Source: Acinetobacter oleivorans DR1
GTDB lineage: Bacteria > Pseudomonadota > Gammaproteobacteria > Pseudomonadales > Moraxellaceae
DNA: 64,000 nt
Direction: 5' to 3'
Assembly: GCF_000196795.1 (NCBI RefSeq)
Contig: NC_014259.1
Coordinates: forward strand, 3,782,001-3,846,000
Positions 36,569 to 44,678 of this stretch are shown one piece after another. Under the pieces are notes generated by a model that was given only the letters and a program-made list of their open reading frames with translations, searched no databases and was not told the origin of the DNA. Numbering within the stretch: the stretch's first letter is position 1; each line of letters opens with the position of its first letter. A program made the position numbers and the translations under genes.

Positions 36569-37058
36569 ATCGACCAGCTAAACCATTCTCGATTTTCTTC
36601 TGTAAATCTCTAATATCTTGAATATTCACTTTCATCGTACCCTCACGATAAGCGTCGACATTACTTCGATTAATATTCAAATCTTTTAACATTACAAAGA
36701 TACCATTGGTTGGATCAGAAGACTGTATTCCACCCGCTACCGCTAAAATGTATTGTTGTAAGAATGGAGAAAGTTGAGACAAATCAGGTTGTGCCATGAC
36801 TGGCTGATAATCTACTGTAGTCATGCCTTCAGGGACTAAAGCATTTTGTATATCGTAATGCGTTTTATACTCATGATGTTGCAGAGCCTGACGCACTTTT
36901 TTATCTTCTTGGAAGGGTACAAATCCTACCTCTTCACGTAGCTCAGATTCAGCCATAACGCGAATTGTTGGTAAAGTAGCCACTTCTTCTGCTTGAACAG
37001 TCGGTAAACCCATAAAAGCAAATGCAGCAATGAAGGCTGATTGTTTTAGAAAGTTCAT
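36567..37058 (-). CDS. Secreted hypothetical protein
   Basis: A 163-residue protein with a Sec signal peptide (MNFLKQSAFIAAFAFMGLPTVQA, cleavage before EEVATL). The mature part has no membrane span or known motif that I recognise; segments LREEVGFVPFQEDKKVRQAL and LSQLSPFLQQYILAVAGGIQSSDP are notable. The early TLPTIRVMAESELR resembles the lead-in of TonB-dependent receptor plugs, but nothing else of a receptor is present. ATG 37058 has GGAGCAAG upstream. Likely periplasmic. Confidence 0.75.
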   Translation of the reverse strand: MNFLKQSAFIAAFAFMGLPTVQAEEVATLPTIRVMAESELREEVGFVPFQEDKKVRQALQHHEYKTHYDIQNALVPEGMTTVDYQPVMAQPDLSQLSPFLQQYILAVAGGIQSSDPTNGIFVMLKDLNINRSNVDAYREGTMKVNIQDIRDLQKKIENGLAGR

Positions 37059-37231
37059 AACTTGCTCCAAAAATCACTCACCCTATTCAAATTAAAAAGA
37101 TGATGATTAAATTAAAAGTATCTATAAATAGGCTACAACAAAGTCGAATTTGATTCAGTAATGCTCAGATAAACGGTAAATATAATTAAATTTTTTAATG
37201 TAATAGTACGGTTCTTCTATGTATTAAAACT

Positions 37232-37285
37232 GCACTCTATAAAGCACTCTACAACTTGAACAAAAATGTTCAGATTATAGAGTGC
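37232..37285. repeat. Nested inverted repeat with alternative pairings
   Basis: GCACTCTATAA (37232-37242) and TTATAGAGTGC (37275-37285) are perfect inverted arms. Inside lie a second copy, GCACTCTACAA (from 37244), and a smaller hairpin TGAACA/TGTTCA. On the minus strand this follows the alpha/beta hydrolase gene and is trailed by GTTTTAAT, so it may be an unusual terminator or 3' element. Confidence 0.6.
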
Positions 37286-37302
37286 GATTTATCTTATAAA
37301 TT

Positions 37303-37950
37303 TTATTTGCTCTCTAACATCTCTTTTAAAGAATTCACGACTTGTGGAAACGTCGTATAACCTTCCCTTCCTAAAAAATGCCCACCATTAGGAACAGTAA
37401 TGTACGGCGCATCAATTTCTTTCGCCAATTCAATCGTCAGTTTTGGCGGAACCAAATCATCATTATCAGATAAATACACCAGCTTTTTCTTTATGTCCTT
37501 AAAGTAGTTCGTATCGACTTTGCTTTTTGTTATATAGGCATCGAGTGGAGAAAAGTCTGAAATTGGACCAGAAAATCCAGATACTAAAATCATTCCACCA
37601 ATATTCTGGTAATCATGTTTTTGTAAAAAGTGCAGTAACGTAATTACCCCTAAACTGTGTGCAACAAAATAGGTATTTTCATCCACACTCGGGATCTGTT
37701 TGTCTAAAACCTTCTGCCAAGCATCCACATCTGGATGCTCAGAATCTGGAAATGGAATTAGAGTTACAGTCGTATGTTCATCTTCTATTTGATGTTTTAA
37801 ATCTAAAAACCAGTGATCATCTATAGAAGCAGAGTAACCATGAAGCACAAATATTTGACGCATGTTTTTCTCCTGAAGTTCAAGTGTTTTGGCATTTGCA
37901 ACAAATGACATTAATCCGAATAACACCAATAAAATGAGTTTTCTGATCAT
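37303..37950 (-). CDS. RBBP9/YdeN-like serine hydrolase (alpha/beta fold)
   Basis: A 215-residue protein: HGYSAS oxyanion region, nucleophile Ser in VAHSLGV, Asp in LSDNDDLVPP and His in NGGHFLG, as in the RBBP9/YdeN family. Two starts are plausible. The long form (37950) begins with a good Sec signal (MIRKLILLVLFGLMSFVANA). The short form at 37863 has a strong AGGAGAAAAAC before its ATG and matches the usual cytosolic family length. It is divergent from a MerR-type regulator, which probably controls it. Confidence 0.8.
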   Translation of the reverse strand: MIRKLILLVLFGLMSFVANAKTLELQEKNMRQIFVLHGYSASIDDHWFLDLKHQIEDEHTTVTLIPFPDSEHPDVDAWQKVLDKQIPSVDENTYFVAHSLGVITLLHFLQKHDYQNIGGMILVSGFSGPISDFSPLDAYITKSKVDTNYFKDIKKKLVYLSDNDDLVPPKLTIELAKEIDAPYITVPNGGHFLGREGYTTFPQVVNSLKEMLESK

Positions 37951-37991
37951 GGAACAAGTACCATTTTGAAAGATAAAAACATGCTAAACTA

Positions 37992-38011
37992 TGACACCAC
38001 TGTTAAGGTCA
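37992..38011. promoter_or_regulatory. Candidate MerR-type operator
   Basis: TGACACCACTGTTAAGGTCA has TGAC/GTCA ends and overlaps a minus-strand -35 TTGACC (38012-38007). It is between the hydrolase and merR-type starts. The minus -10 is uncertain (TAGTTT at 15 bp or a poorer match at 19 bp), and odd spacing is typical of MerR-activated promoters. Confidence 0.45.
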
Positions 38012-38021
38012 ACCCCATTTT

Positions 38022-38387
38022 ATGAACCTTGCCAAAGTTGCCGAACTCACAAAAGTCAGCCCGCGTATGCTGCGTTACTATGAAAGTTTAGGACTTATAC
38101 AGCCTCATCGAGCAAGTAATAACTATCGAAGCTATACAAACAAAGACATTGAAAATATTAAGAAAATTAAAATATTAAATGATGCAGGCATGCACCTAAA
38201 AGACATTCAAGCCTTGCTGCCTTGTTTTGATTTAGATGAACGCGTATTTACGCTGTGCTCAGTGGTTCAAGAAAAACTGCAAACTGAACTCAAGCATGTT
38301 TCTGAACAATTAAACAAACTACAAACTTCTCAAAGTTTATTACAAACTTTTTTAACCAAAGGAAAAGCCGAGAGCACCAAACTATAA
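38022..38387 (+). CDS. MerR-family transcriptional regulator
   Basis: A 121-residue regulator with an N-terminal MerR winged helix (MNLAKVAELTKVSPRMLRYYESLGLIQPHR, NYRSYTNKDIENIKKIKILNDAGM) and a dimerisation coiled coil (~75-112). The C-terminal region is short, with two cysteines (PCFDLDERVFTLC) that might sense redox or metals; this is a guess. No Shine-Dalgarno is visible before the ATG, only 10 bp after the candidate operator, so the mRNA may be near-leaderless. Confidence 0.88.
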   Translation: MNLAKVAELTKVSPRMLRYYESLGLIQPHRASNNYRSYTNKDIENIKKIKILNDAGMHLKDIQALLPCFDLDERVFTLCSVVQEKLQTELKHVSEQLNKLQTSQSLLQTFLTKGKAESTKL

Positions 38388-38409
38388 TTTTTTGATGCTC
38401 ATGCCACGC

Positions 38410-39168
38410 TTATTCTTTTAAATCTCCTTCGAGTGCAGCTACATTCTTTTTCTTAATTTTTTCAATTTTTGCATTCAGTTTTAGAACATCTTGGTAAAGC
38501 CCATTAAACTTTTTGACCTGAGCATTTTCATGGAAAAGAATCATCTGATCTTTCTTCTGCCATTCATAATTTTTTAGAAGCTTAAACATTTCTTCTGCTT
38601 TATCTAAAATTTGTAGCTCAATCATAAAAATTGCATGATCTTGATCAGCTTTTTGTTGAGTTCCCAATTTCATTTCAAGGAGTTGTCTCATCTCTGTATC
38701 AACAGATAATTCTTGAACCTTTGCTAAGAAAGTTTTATGAATTTTTTCATATTCAGTTTGATACTGATCTGAAGCCATACGGACATCAGCTAACATCTTC
38801 TCGGTTTCTACAAACTTTTGCTTTTTATCAAGATCTAAACGCTCAACATTTAAAAAAGTATCCCATTTGGCTGCTTTGAGTTCTCTTAAATATGCATTTC
38901 GTGCATTAATATTTTGAATCCAATAACTTAAAAGAAATTCTGAAATTTGCTTATAGTGTCCTGCTAACCGTTTATCGTGAATATTAAGCTCGACGGGTTT
39001 AGACCAGTCTTGTGCTTGTTCATAAAGCTGATTCATTTTTTCAGTCATGACGACATCAAACATTTGACTACTGTCTTTGGCCTGCTGCTGTTTGATATGT
39101 TGATAGGTGAAAAAAACAATGCTTGTGATAACAATCAGACTTGCTATCGCAATCAAAACTCGGCGCAT
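38410..39168 (-). CDS. Membrane-anchored hypothetical protein
   Basis: A 252-residue protein with one N-terminal membrane span (RVLIAIASLIVITSIVFFTYQHI) and a long helical, coiled-coil-prone, Lys/Glu/Gln-rich part that would face the periplasm. No catalytic motif is recognised. ATG 39168 has a strong AGGAGG. Single gene, convergent with the MerR gene. Confidence 0.75.
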   Translation of the reverse strand: MRRVLIAIASLIVITSIVFFTYQHIKQQQAKDSSQMFDVVMTEKMNQLYEQAQDWSKPVELNIHDKRLAGHYKQISEFLLSYWIQNINARNAYLRELKAAKWDTFLNVERLDLDKKQKFVETEKMLADVRMASDQYQTEYEKIHKTFLAKVQELSVDTEMRQLLEMKLGTQQKADQDHAIFMIELQILDKAEEMFKLLKNYEWQKKDQMILFHENAQVKKFNGLYQDVLKLNAKIEKIKKKNVAALEGDLKE

Positions 39169-39345
39169 ACACACCTCCTATTTCCCTTCTTATAGTTTTG
39201 CTCTTTATAGTTATAAAATAGAGCTTATTCTTCTTTATATGCCATTTATTTCACAATACGCAACACTGTATTCGCTACTCAAAGCTTTAAATCTTTGTGC
39301 ATCATCCCTATTATGATGGGTAATTAAAATTTATGAGATTCTCCC

Positions 39346-40047
39346 ATGCGTGTTGATGTCTGGTCTGATGTAGTTTGCCCTTTCTGTTATATCGGCAAAA
39401 AACGCCTTGAACATGTAGCTGCGGAAGCAGGTATTGAGCTTGAAATTCACTGGCATAGTTTTGAATTAGATCCTGATGCGCCAGCAAAACATGACACTTC
39501 AAACACTGAGCGTTTAGCTAAAAAATATGGCCGTACCTATGAAGAGATGGAAGAAATGGAACGCAATATTGCGGCCATGGCTGCCTCTGAAGGTATTGAT
39601 TTCCAATGGCAAAAGGCGAATTCTGGCAATAGTTTCAATGCACACCGTATTATTCACCTTGCACAAAGCAAAGGCTTAGGCAACCAAGCAAAAGAAGCTT
39701 TTTTCCATGCTTATATGACCGAAGGTCTAGCAATTGGTGAGCGTGAAGTTGTAGAAGAAATTGCTTCTCGTATTGGCCTTGATAATGCGGAAGTTGAATT
39801 TGTATTAGATACCAATGAGCTATCTGACTTTGTTCGTCATGACGAAAAGATTGCTAAAGAGCAGTTAAATGTTACGGGTGTGCCATTTTTTGTATTTGAT
39901 CAAAGAATTGCTCTCGCAGGTGCTCAACCACGTGACGTCTTTTTAAAAGTCTTAGAGCAAGCACAACTTAAAGCAAATGCTGAAGCGGTCGAGCAAGATG
40001 ATGCTGCTGTTTGTAATGATGAATCATGTGATATTCCACAGAAATAA
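39346..40047 (+). CDS. DsbA-family oxidoreductase (FrnE-like)
   Basis: A 233-residue thioredoxin-fold protein of the FrnE/2-hydroxychromene isomerase-like branch. The N-terminal CPFC motif (DVVCPFCYIGKKRLE) and cis-Pro loop (TGVPFFVFD) are in place. A C-terminal extension carries two more cysteines (CNDESCDIPQK). No signal peptide, so cytosolic; probable role in thiol redox balance. Divergent from the hypothetical at 38410. Confidence 0.88.
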   Translation: MRVDVWSDVVCPFCYIGKKRLEHVAAEAGIELEIHWHSFELDPDAPAKHDTSNTERLAKKYGRTYEEMEEMERNIAAMAASEGIDFQWQKANSGNSFNAHRIIHLAQSKGLGNQAKEAFFHAYMTEGLAIGEREVVEEIASRIGLDNAEVEFVLDTNELSDFVRHDEKIAKEQLNVTGVPFFVFDQRIALAGAQPRDVFLKVLEQAQLKANAEAVEQDDAAVCNDESCDIPQK

Positions 40048-40185
40048 ATCAACACAATTGAAAATGTGATGAAATCGTATGTTTTATCACCATTTTAGCA
40101 ATAGAGCGTTCTAAAAAAAGAACTATCTAATTGTTTAAAATCAGTTTATGATTGCTTCTTAGAATATTCGCGCTGTAATGTTCTG

Positions 40186-40259
40186 TTTTTTATGTGTTTA
40201 ATGATCGGAATTTGAAGTTTCCTTGATCTATCATCCCCCTTAATTGGGGGATTTTTTTT
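40186..40259 (+). ncRNA. Candidate small RNA or 3'-UTR-derived RNA
   Basis: A predicted ~74-nt transcript from a weak promoter (TTGCTT-N16-TGTAAT) to the terminator at 40233-40259. It would fold into one short hairpin plus the terminator. The terminator is 186 nt past the DsbA-family gene stop, longer than a normal 3' UTR. Evidence is weaker than for 25064. Confidence 0.35.
40233..40259 (+). terminator. Intrinsic terminator
   Basis: ATCCCCC pairs with GGGGGAT around TTAATT, followed by seven more T. Confidence 0.88.
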
Positions 40260-40407
40260 GGTTAAAAATAATCGCTACTAGCTTAAACTTTTTAATTTAT
40301 TTCAAATATGTAAAAAAAGTTAAATTTACTTAACTTTTGTGTCGTCCTCTTGATTTTATTAGAAAAATCAACAAAAGTGGAAACAACAACAAAACATAAA
40401 GATAGAT

Positions 40408-41550
40408 ATGAAAACATTTCACATAATGCCTTATCGGCAGCTTTTTGCACTTTTAACTTTAGGATTTGGTTCGGTATGCATTGCTCATGCAGAAACGAGC
40501 TCTTCCTCTCAAAACCAACAAGTAGAAGGTTTGTCATCTGGAGTTCAAACCGGAGCTACAACAGATGAAAATCTGTTAGATCAGATCCCCCGTTGGGTAG
40601 ATGCGACCCCAACCATTTTTCCAGAGCAGTCTAGTCAACCTATTGTTCCCCCTACCGAACAAACAGAAGATCAAACGTGGGTTGACCGTAAGCAAAAGAA
40701 AATTCGTAATTGGGCCGATCGTACTTCTGAAAAAATTGATAACTGGTTTGGAGAAGTCGATCCACAGAAACCAGCTACTGCAACCATCCGCGTAATGGTC
40801 GATAACTATTGGAATGAATACGATAATTTTGAAATTAAGCCCAGAATACGAGGCAGGATTAAATTACCAACGCTAGAAAAACGTCTAAGTGTGGTATTTG
40901 GTGATGATTCTTTAGATAACGAATTTAATAACAGTCCGGCCAATATTAACCAAAACCCAAATCAAGACTCTAATAAGAAGTTAAATGGTAAACAAACGAG
41001 AGATGACAACAGTTCTATTGCTTTACGTTGGTCAGATTTCTCGAAAAAATTGCCTTTTGAAACAGATGCTGACTTAGGTATCCGTTCTGGAGACGATATT
41101 TATGTTCGTTTAAAAGCATCAAGAAATTGGCAACTCCGTAATGATTTTAAATTTTATGCTGAGCAAATTTATCGTTACGGCATAGATAGCGAAAACTACT
41201 TACGTACCAATCTTGAACTTACCCATGCCAGACCAAATCAACCGATTTTATCAAATCAATTCAGCTTAACTTATGCTGATGATCAAGATGATGATCTAAG
41301 TTGGGAAAATAGGGTTTTCCGTGAACATAGTTTCTTTGCAAATAACCGTTTTAACTATGGTATTTATACAGGTGGTTATTACAACGACAATGACTTGCGT
41401 TTAAATAGTTGGGGACCATTTGTTTCATGGCGCCAACCTGTTTTACGTGAATGGTTCTTTGTTCAAGGAGATGTAAATTACTTTAATGATCACCGTGAAG
41501 ATCGCAACCATTTCGTCAGCACCTTCTTGCGCTTAGAAGCTCTTTTTTAA
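40408..41550 (+). CDS. Hypothetical outer-membrane/surface protein, paralog 1
   Basis: A 380-residue protein with a Sec signal peptide (to about AHA-ETSS), a Ser/Gln/Thr-rich linker, then from ~residue 130 alternating beta strands ending in a terminal Phe (FLRLEALF), as in outer-membrane beta-barrels. Shared with the next gene: YRYGIDSENY, YGIYTGGYYNDNDLRLNSWGP and SWRQPV. Function unknown. Weak ribosome binding site (AAAGATAG). Confidence 0.72.
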   Translation: MKTFHIMPYRQLFALLTLGFGSVCIAHAETSSSSQNQQVEGLSSGVQTGATTDENLLDQIPRWVDATPTIFPEQSSQPIVPPTEQTEDQTWVDRKQKKIRNWADRTSEKIDNWFGEVDPQKPATATIRVMVDNYWNEYDNFEIKPRIRGRIKLPTLEKRLSVVFGDDSLDNEFNNSPANINQNPNQDSNKKLNGKQTRDDNSSIALRWSDFSKKLPFETDADLGIRSGDDIYVRLKASRNWQLRNDFKFYAEQIYRYGIDSENYLRTNLELTHARPNQPILSNQFSLTYADDQDDDLSWENRVFREHSFFANNRFNYGIYTGGYYNDNDLRLNSWGPFVSWRQPVLREWFFVQGDVNYFNDHREDRNHFVSTFLRLEALF

Positions 41551-41559
41551 GCTGCCAAA

Positions 41560-41588
41560 CATCACCTTGGAACCCATCCAAGGTGATG
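41560..41588. repeat. Perfect 12-bp hairpin between paralogs
   Basis: CATCACCTTGGA and TCCAAGGTGATG pair perfectly around ACCCA, 9 bp after the stop of paralog 1. No U-run follows on the plus strand, so it is a poor terminator; it may protect the 3' end of the upstream mRNA. Confidence 0.7.
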
Positions 41589-41675
41589 AATAATAAAATA
41601 CTTTTAAATAAATTTTTAAGCTTAGCCTTTTAAAGTATTGTTCTAATTTTTATTTTTGATTCCTTCTCCTTAAAA

Positions 41676-42572
41676 ATGAATCAATTCTCCTCTTTTTCAT
41701 TTCAATACAAATCAGCTGCCTTAGTTTGTATTTATAGTTTAGGCGTATTGGCTTTAATTCCGCATACTCAATTTTTTTATAATACGTTCAAGCACCAACG
41801 GTCACGGCGTTATCCTTATTCTTCTACGCGTTTTACTAAAGTAAAAAGACCATCACTTTCACTCTCTCCTTGTGAAATAGAGACAAATGATGCTTTACCC
41901 GATGTCACCTTAATTCAAGAACTAATGGCTGTATTTGGAAATGATACGTTATGGAAACGTGCGACTCAGCCTGAACAAACTTATAAGGCCTTCGGTAAGA
42001 AAAAGAAGAAAACCTCATCGACACAGGTTTCGACAACTAATCCACTGAGTGCAAGCTGGGCCACCATTTCAACTTGGATGCCTTTTGAAAATAATCTTGA
42101 TTTAGGTTCAAACTCAGAAAACGATGTTTATGTACAATTTTTGGCAAAGAAAAAATGGAATTTAAGACATAACATTAGTTTGGATACAGAACAGGTATTT
42201 CGCTACGGTTCTACTAGCCGAAACTACACCGAGACAACGCTAAATCTAACGCAAAAAATGCAAGACAATACTCTTTTCGCTAATAAATTTAATGTGAATA
42301 AGAGTGAAAATGAAGATTATAGTTGGGGGAATTGGACTTTCCAGCAGTATCAATTTTTAAAGGATAATCATCTTACTTACGGTGTTTATAGCGGTGGCGT
42401 ATATACCAAAAACGACATTCGGCTAAATAGTTGGGGGCCTTATATTTCATGGCGCCAGCCTGTGTGGCGAAATTGGCTTTTTATGCAAAATGACCTTAAC
42501 TTTTTTAACCATATTGATGATGATTCGAAACATCAGCTCAGTGTTCAAATGAATCTCGAAGCTAATTTTTAA
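41676..42572 (+). CDS. Hypothetical outer-membrane/surface protein, paralog 2
   Basis: A 298-residue relative of the preceding gene product. Shared: FRYGSTSRNY, YGVYSGGVYTKNDIRLNSWGP, SWRQPVWRNW and a terminal Phe (NLEANF). The N terminus has one hydrophobic stretch (AALVCIYSLGVLALIP) but no clean signal cleavage site, then a basic segment (KHQRSRRYPYSS). The ribosome binding site is unclear, so the start could be wrong or the copy may be decaying. Confidence 0.65.
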   Translation: MNQFSSFSFQYKSAALVCIYSLGVLALIPHTQFFYNTFKHQRSRRYPYSSTRFTKVKRPSLSLSPCEIETNDALPDVTLIQELMAVFGNDTLWKRATQPEQTYKAFGKKKKKTSSTQVSTTNPLSASWATISTWMPFENNLDLGSNSENDVYVQFLAKKKWNLRHNISLDTEQVFRYGSTSRNYTETTLNLTQKMQDNTLFANKFNVNKSENEDYSWGNWTFQQYQFLKDNHLTYGVYSGGVYTKNDIRLNSWGPYISWRQPVWRNWLFMQNDLNFFNHIDDDSKHQLSVQMNLEANF

Positions 42573-42613
42573 TCAGAAATTATCAAATTGTGGATAACTC
42601 TCTCTTTATCCAC

Positions 42614-42648
42614 AAAAAAAGCCCCTGACAGTTCAGAGGCTTTTTTTT
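42614..42648. terminator. Bidirectional terminator (paralog 2 / htpG)
   Basis: AGCCCCTGA pairs with TCAGAGGCT (one C:A mismatch) around CAGT, with long A- and T-runs on either side. Confidence 0.85.
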
Positions 42649-42656
42649 AAACTGAA

Positions 42657-44576
42657 TTATTTCAGCAATAAGCTATTAATACGTTTTACATAAGCTGCCG
42701 GGTCTTCCGGTAAACCACCTTCAGCAATAACAGCCTGATCAAAAATGACGTTAGCCAAGTCATCAAACTGTTCTGAACTTTCGAGTTTCTTCACCAATGG
42801 GTGTTCAGGGTTAATTTCTAAAATTGGTTTGATTTCTGGTACTGCTTGTCCTGCTTGTTTAAGCATACGAATAAGTTGAGGTGATAATTCACCTTCACTT
42901 GTCACTAAACATGCAGGAGAATCAACTAAACGCGTTGTTACACGCACTTCTTGCGTTTTAGCTTTCAATGAGTCACTTAGTTTCTCAACAACAGGTTTAA
43001 ACTGTTCAGCAGCTTGCTCAAGTGCCTTTTTCTCTTCAGCATCTTGCAAGTCACCTAAATCAACCGCACCTTTAGAGACATTCTTTAATGGTGTACCGTC
43101 AAACTCTTGAACAAAATTCATTGCCCATTCATCAACACGTTCAGCCATTAATAATACTTCAATGCCTTTTTTCTTGAACAACTCAAGCTGCGGTGAGTTT
43201 TTCGCTGCCGCTAAACTGTCAGCAGTCACATAGTAGATAGCTTTTTGGCCCTCTTTCATGCGAGCCTTATAGTCAGCAAACGAAGTTGTTACTTCATCAT
43301 TTGTTGATGTCGCATAACGTAATAATTTTAAAATACGTTCGCGGTTACCAAAGTCTTCGCCCAAGCCTTCTTTAAGTACTGAACCAAACTCACTATAGAA
43401 CGTCTTGAATTTTTCTTGGTCTTTTTCATCTTCCGATTTAGCCAAGCCATCAAGTACAGTTAATACGCGGCGTGCATTACCTTCACGAATCGTTTTGACA
43501 TCACGGCTTTCTTGCAACAACTCACGACTTACATTCAGTGGTAAATCAGCGCTGTCCACTACACCTTGAACAAAACGTAGATAATTTGGAATTAAATTAT
43601 CCGCATCATCCATAATAAAGACACGTTTTACATAGAGCTTAATACCCGCTTTGGCTTCACGAGTAAAAATGTCATGCGGTGCTTTACTTGGAATATAAAG
43701 TAGCTGTGTATATTCGGTACTACCTTCAACACGGTTGTGCGCCCAAGCCAGTGGCGCTTCAAAGTCATGCGTTAAGTTTTTATAGAACTCAACGTACTGT
43801 TCTTCAGTCACTTCGCTCTTGTTACGTGTCCATAAAGCGCTGGCTGAGTTAATTGCTTCCCACTCGCCAGTTTTGACCATTTGGCCGCCTTTAGGCTCTT
43901 CACCCTCAGCAACCTCTTCTTCTTGCCAAACTTCTTTTTGCATTTCAATTGGCAAGCTAATGTGGTCAGAGTATTTATTAATGATCTGCTTAACTTTATA
44001 AGATTCTAAATAATCAAGCGCATCATCACGCAAGTGCAGAATAATGTCGGTACCACGTGAAGCCTTATCAATTTGCTGAACTTCAAACTCGCCTGTACCA
44101 CCACTAATCCAACGCACCCCTTCAGATGCATCTAGACCTGCACGGCGTGATTCCACGGTAATTTTATCGGCAACAATAAAACCTGAGTAAAAGCCAACAC
44201 CAAATTGACCAATCAACTGAGCATCTGCTTTTTGATCGCCAGTCAATTTTGACATGAAATCTTTAGTACCCGATTTTGCAATCGTACCTAAGTTATCAAT
44301 CGCTTCTTGCTGATTTAAGCCAATACCGTTATCAGAAATCGTTAAAGTTTTATCTTCTTTATTTAGAATGACTCGTACATGTAAATCGGGATCATTTTCA
44401 TAATATTCAGGATGATTAATTCCTTCAAAACGCAACTTATCACATGCATCTGATGCATTAGAGATCAGCTCGCGTAAGAAAATCTCAGGGTTAGAATAGA
44501 GAGAATGCGTCACTAAATGTAAAAGCTGGGCAACTTCTGCTTGGAAACTATAATTTTGTGATGCTTGTTCACTCAT
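42657..44576 (-). CDS. htpG: Chaperone HtpG (Hsp90)
   Basis: A 639-residue ATP-dependent cytosolic chaperone. GHKL ATPase motifs: ELISNASDACDKLR, DNGIGLNQQEAIDNLGTIAKSG and GQFGVGFYSGF. The middle and C-terminal dimerisation domains are complete. AAGGAGTG precedes the ATG. Single gene ending in a terminator. No heat-shock promoter could be assigned with confidence. Confidence 0.97.
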   Translation of the reverse strand: MSEQASQNYSFQAEVAQLLHLVTHSLYSNPEIFLRELISNASDACDKLRFEGINHPEYYENDPDLHVRVILNKEDKTLTISDNGIGLNQQEAIDNLGTIAKSGTKDFMSKLTGDQKADAQLIGQFGVGFYSGFIVADKITVESRRAGLDASEGVRWISGGTGEFEVQQIDKASRGTDIILHLRDDALDYLESYKVKQIINKYSDHISLPIEMQKEVWQEEEVAEGEEPKGGQMVKTGEWEAINSASALWTRNKSEVTEEQYVEFYKNLTHDFEAPLAWAHNRVEGSTEYTQLLYIPSKAPHDIFTREAKAGIKLYVKRVFIMDDADNLIPNYLRFVQGVVDSADLPLNVSRELLQESRDVKTIREGNARRVLTVLDGLAKSEDEKDQEKFKTFYSEFGSVLKEGLGEDFGNRERILKLLRYATSTNDEVTTSFADYKARMKEGQKAIYYVTADSLAAAKNSPQLELFKKKGIEVLLMAERVDEWAMNFVQEFDGTPLKNVSKGAVDLGDLQDAEEKKALEQAAEQFKPVVEKLSDSLKAKTQEVRVTTRLVDSPACLVTSEGELSPQLIRMLKQAGQAVPEIKPILEINPEHPLVKKLESSEQFDDLANVIFDQAVIAEGGLPEDPAAYVKRINSLLLK

Positions 44577-44678
44577 AAATCACTCCTTAAATTTTGAAGT
44601 CTGTTTGTTCTCGAATGTTTTATGAATGGAGTACTTCTAGAATTTTTCAATCCTGAATATTAAAAATTTTTACTCTAA

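Larger units (their letters stand above)
40048..40407. other. Intergenic region with a possible sRNA
   Basis: 360 bp without a coding gene. It holds a -35/-10 pair (TTGCTT 40152-40157, 16-bp spacer, TGTAAT 40174-40179), a small hairpin GGAA/TTCC between two GATC words (~40204-40229), and a strong intrinsic terminator at 40233. The remainder up to 40407 is AT-rich, presumably the promoter of the next gene. Confidence 0.5.

Noticed and set aside
36930..37000. Hypothetical at 36567 as a TonB-dependent receptor fragment
   Set aside because: Only a short TLPTIRVMAES stretch is reminiscent; the protein is complete with signal peptide and stop, and lacks plug or barrel sequence.
37232..37285. Inverted repeat as an attachment or IS-end site
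   Set aside because: No recombinase or transposase nearby and no target-site duplication; an RNA hairpin reading fits better.
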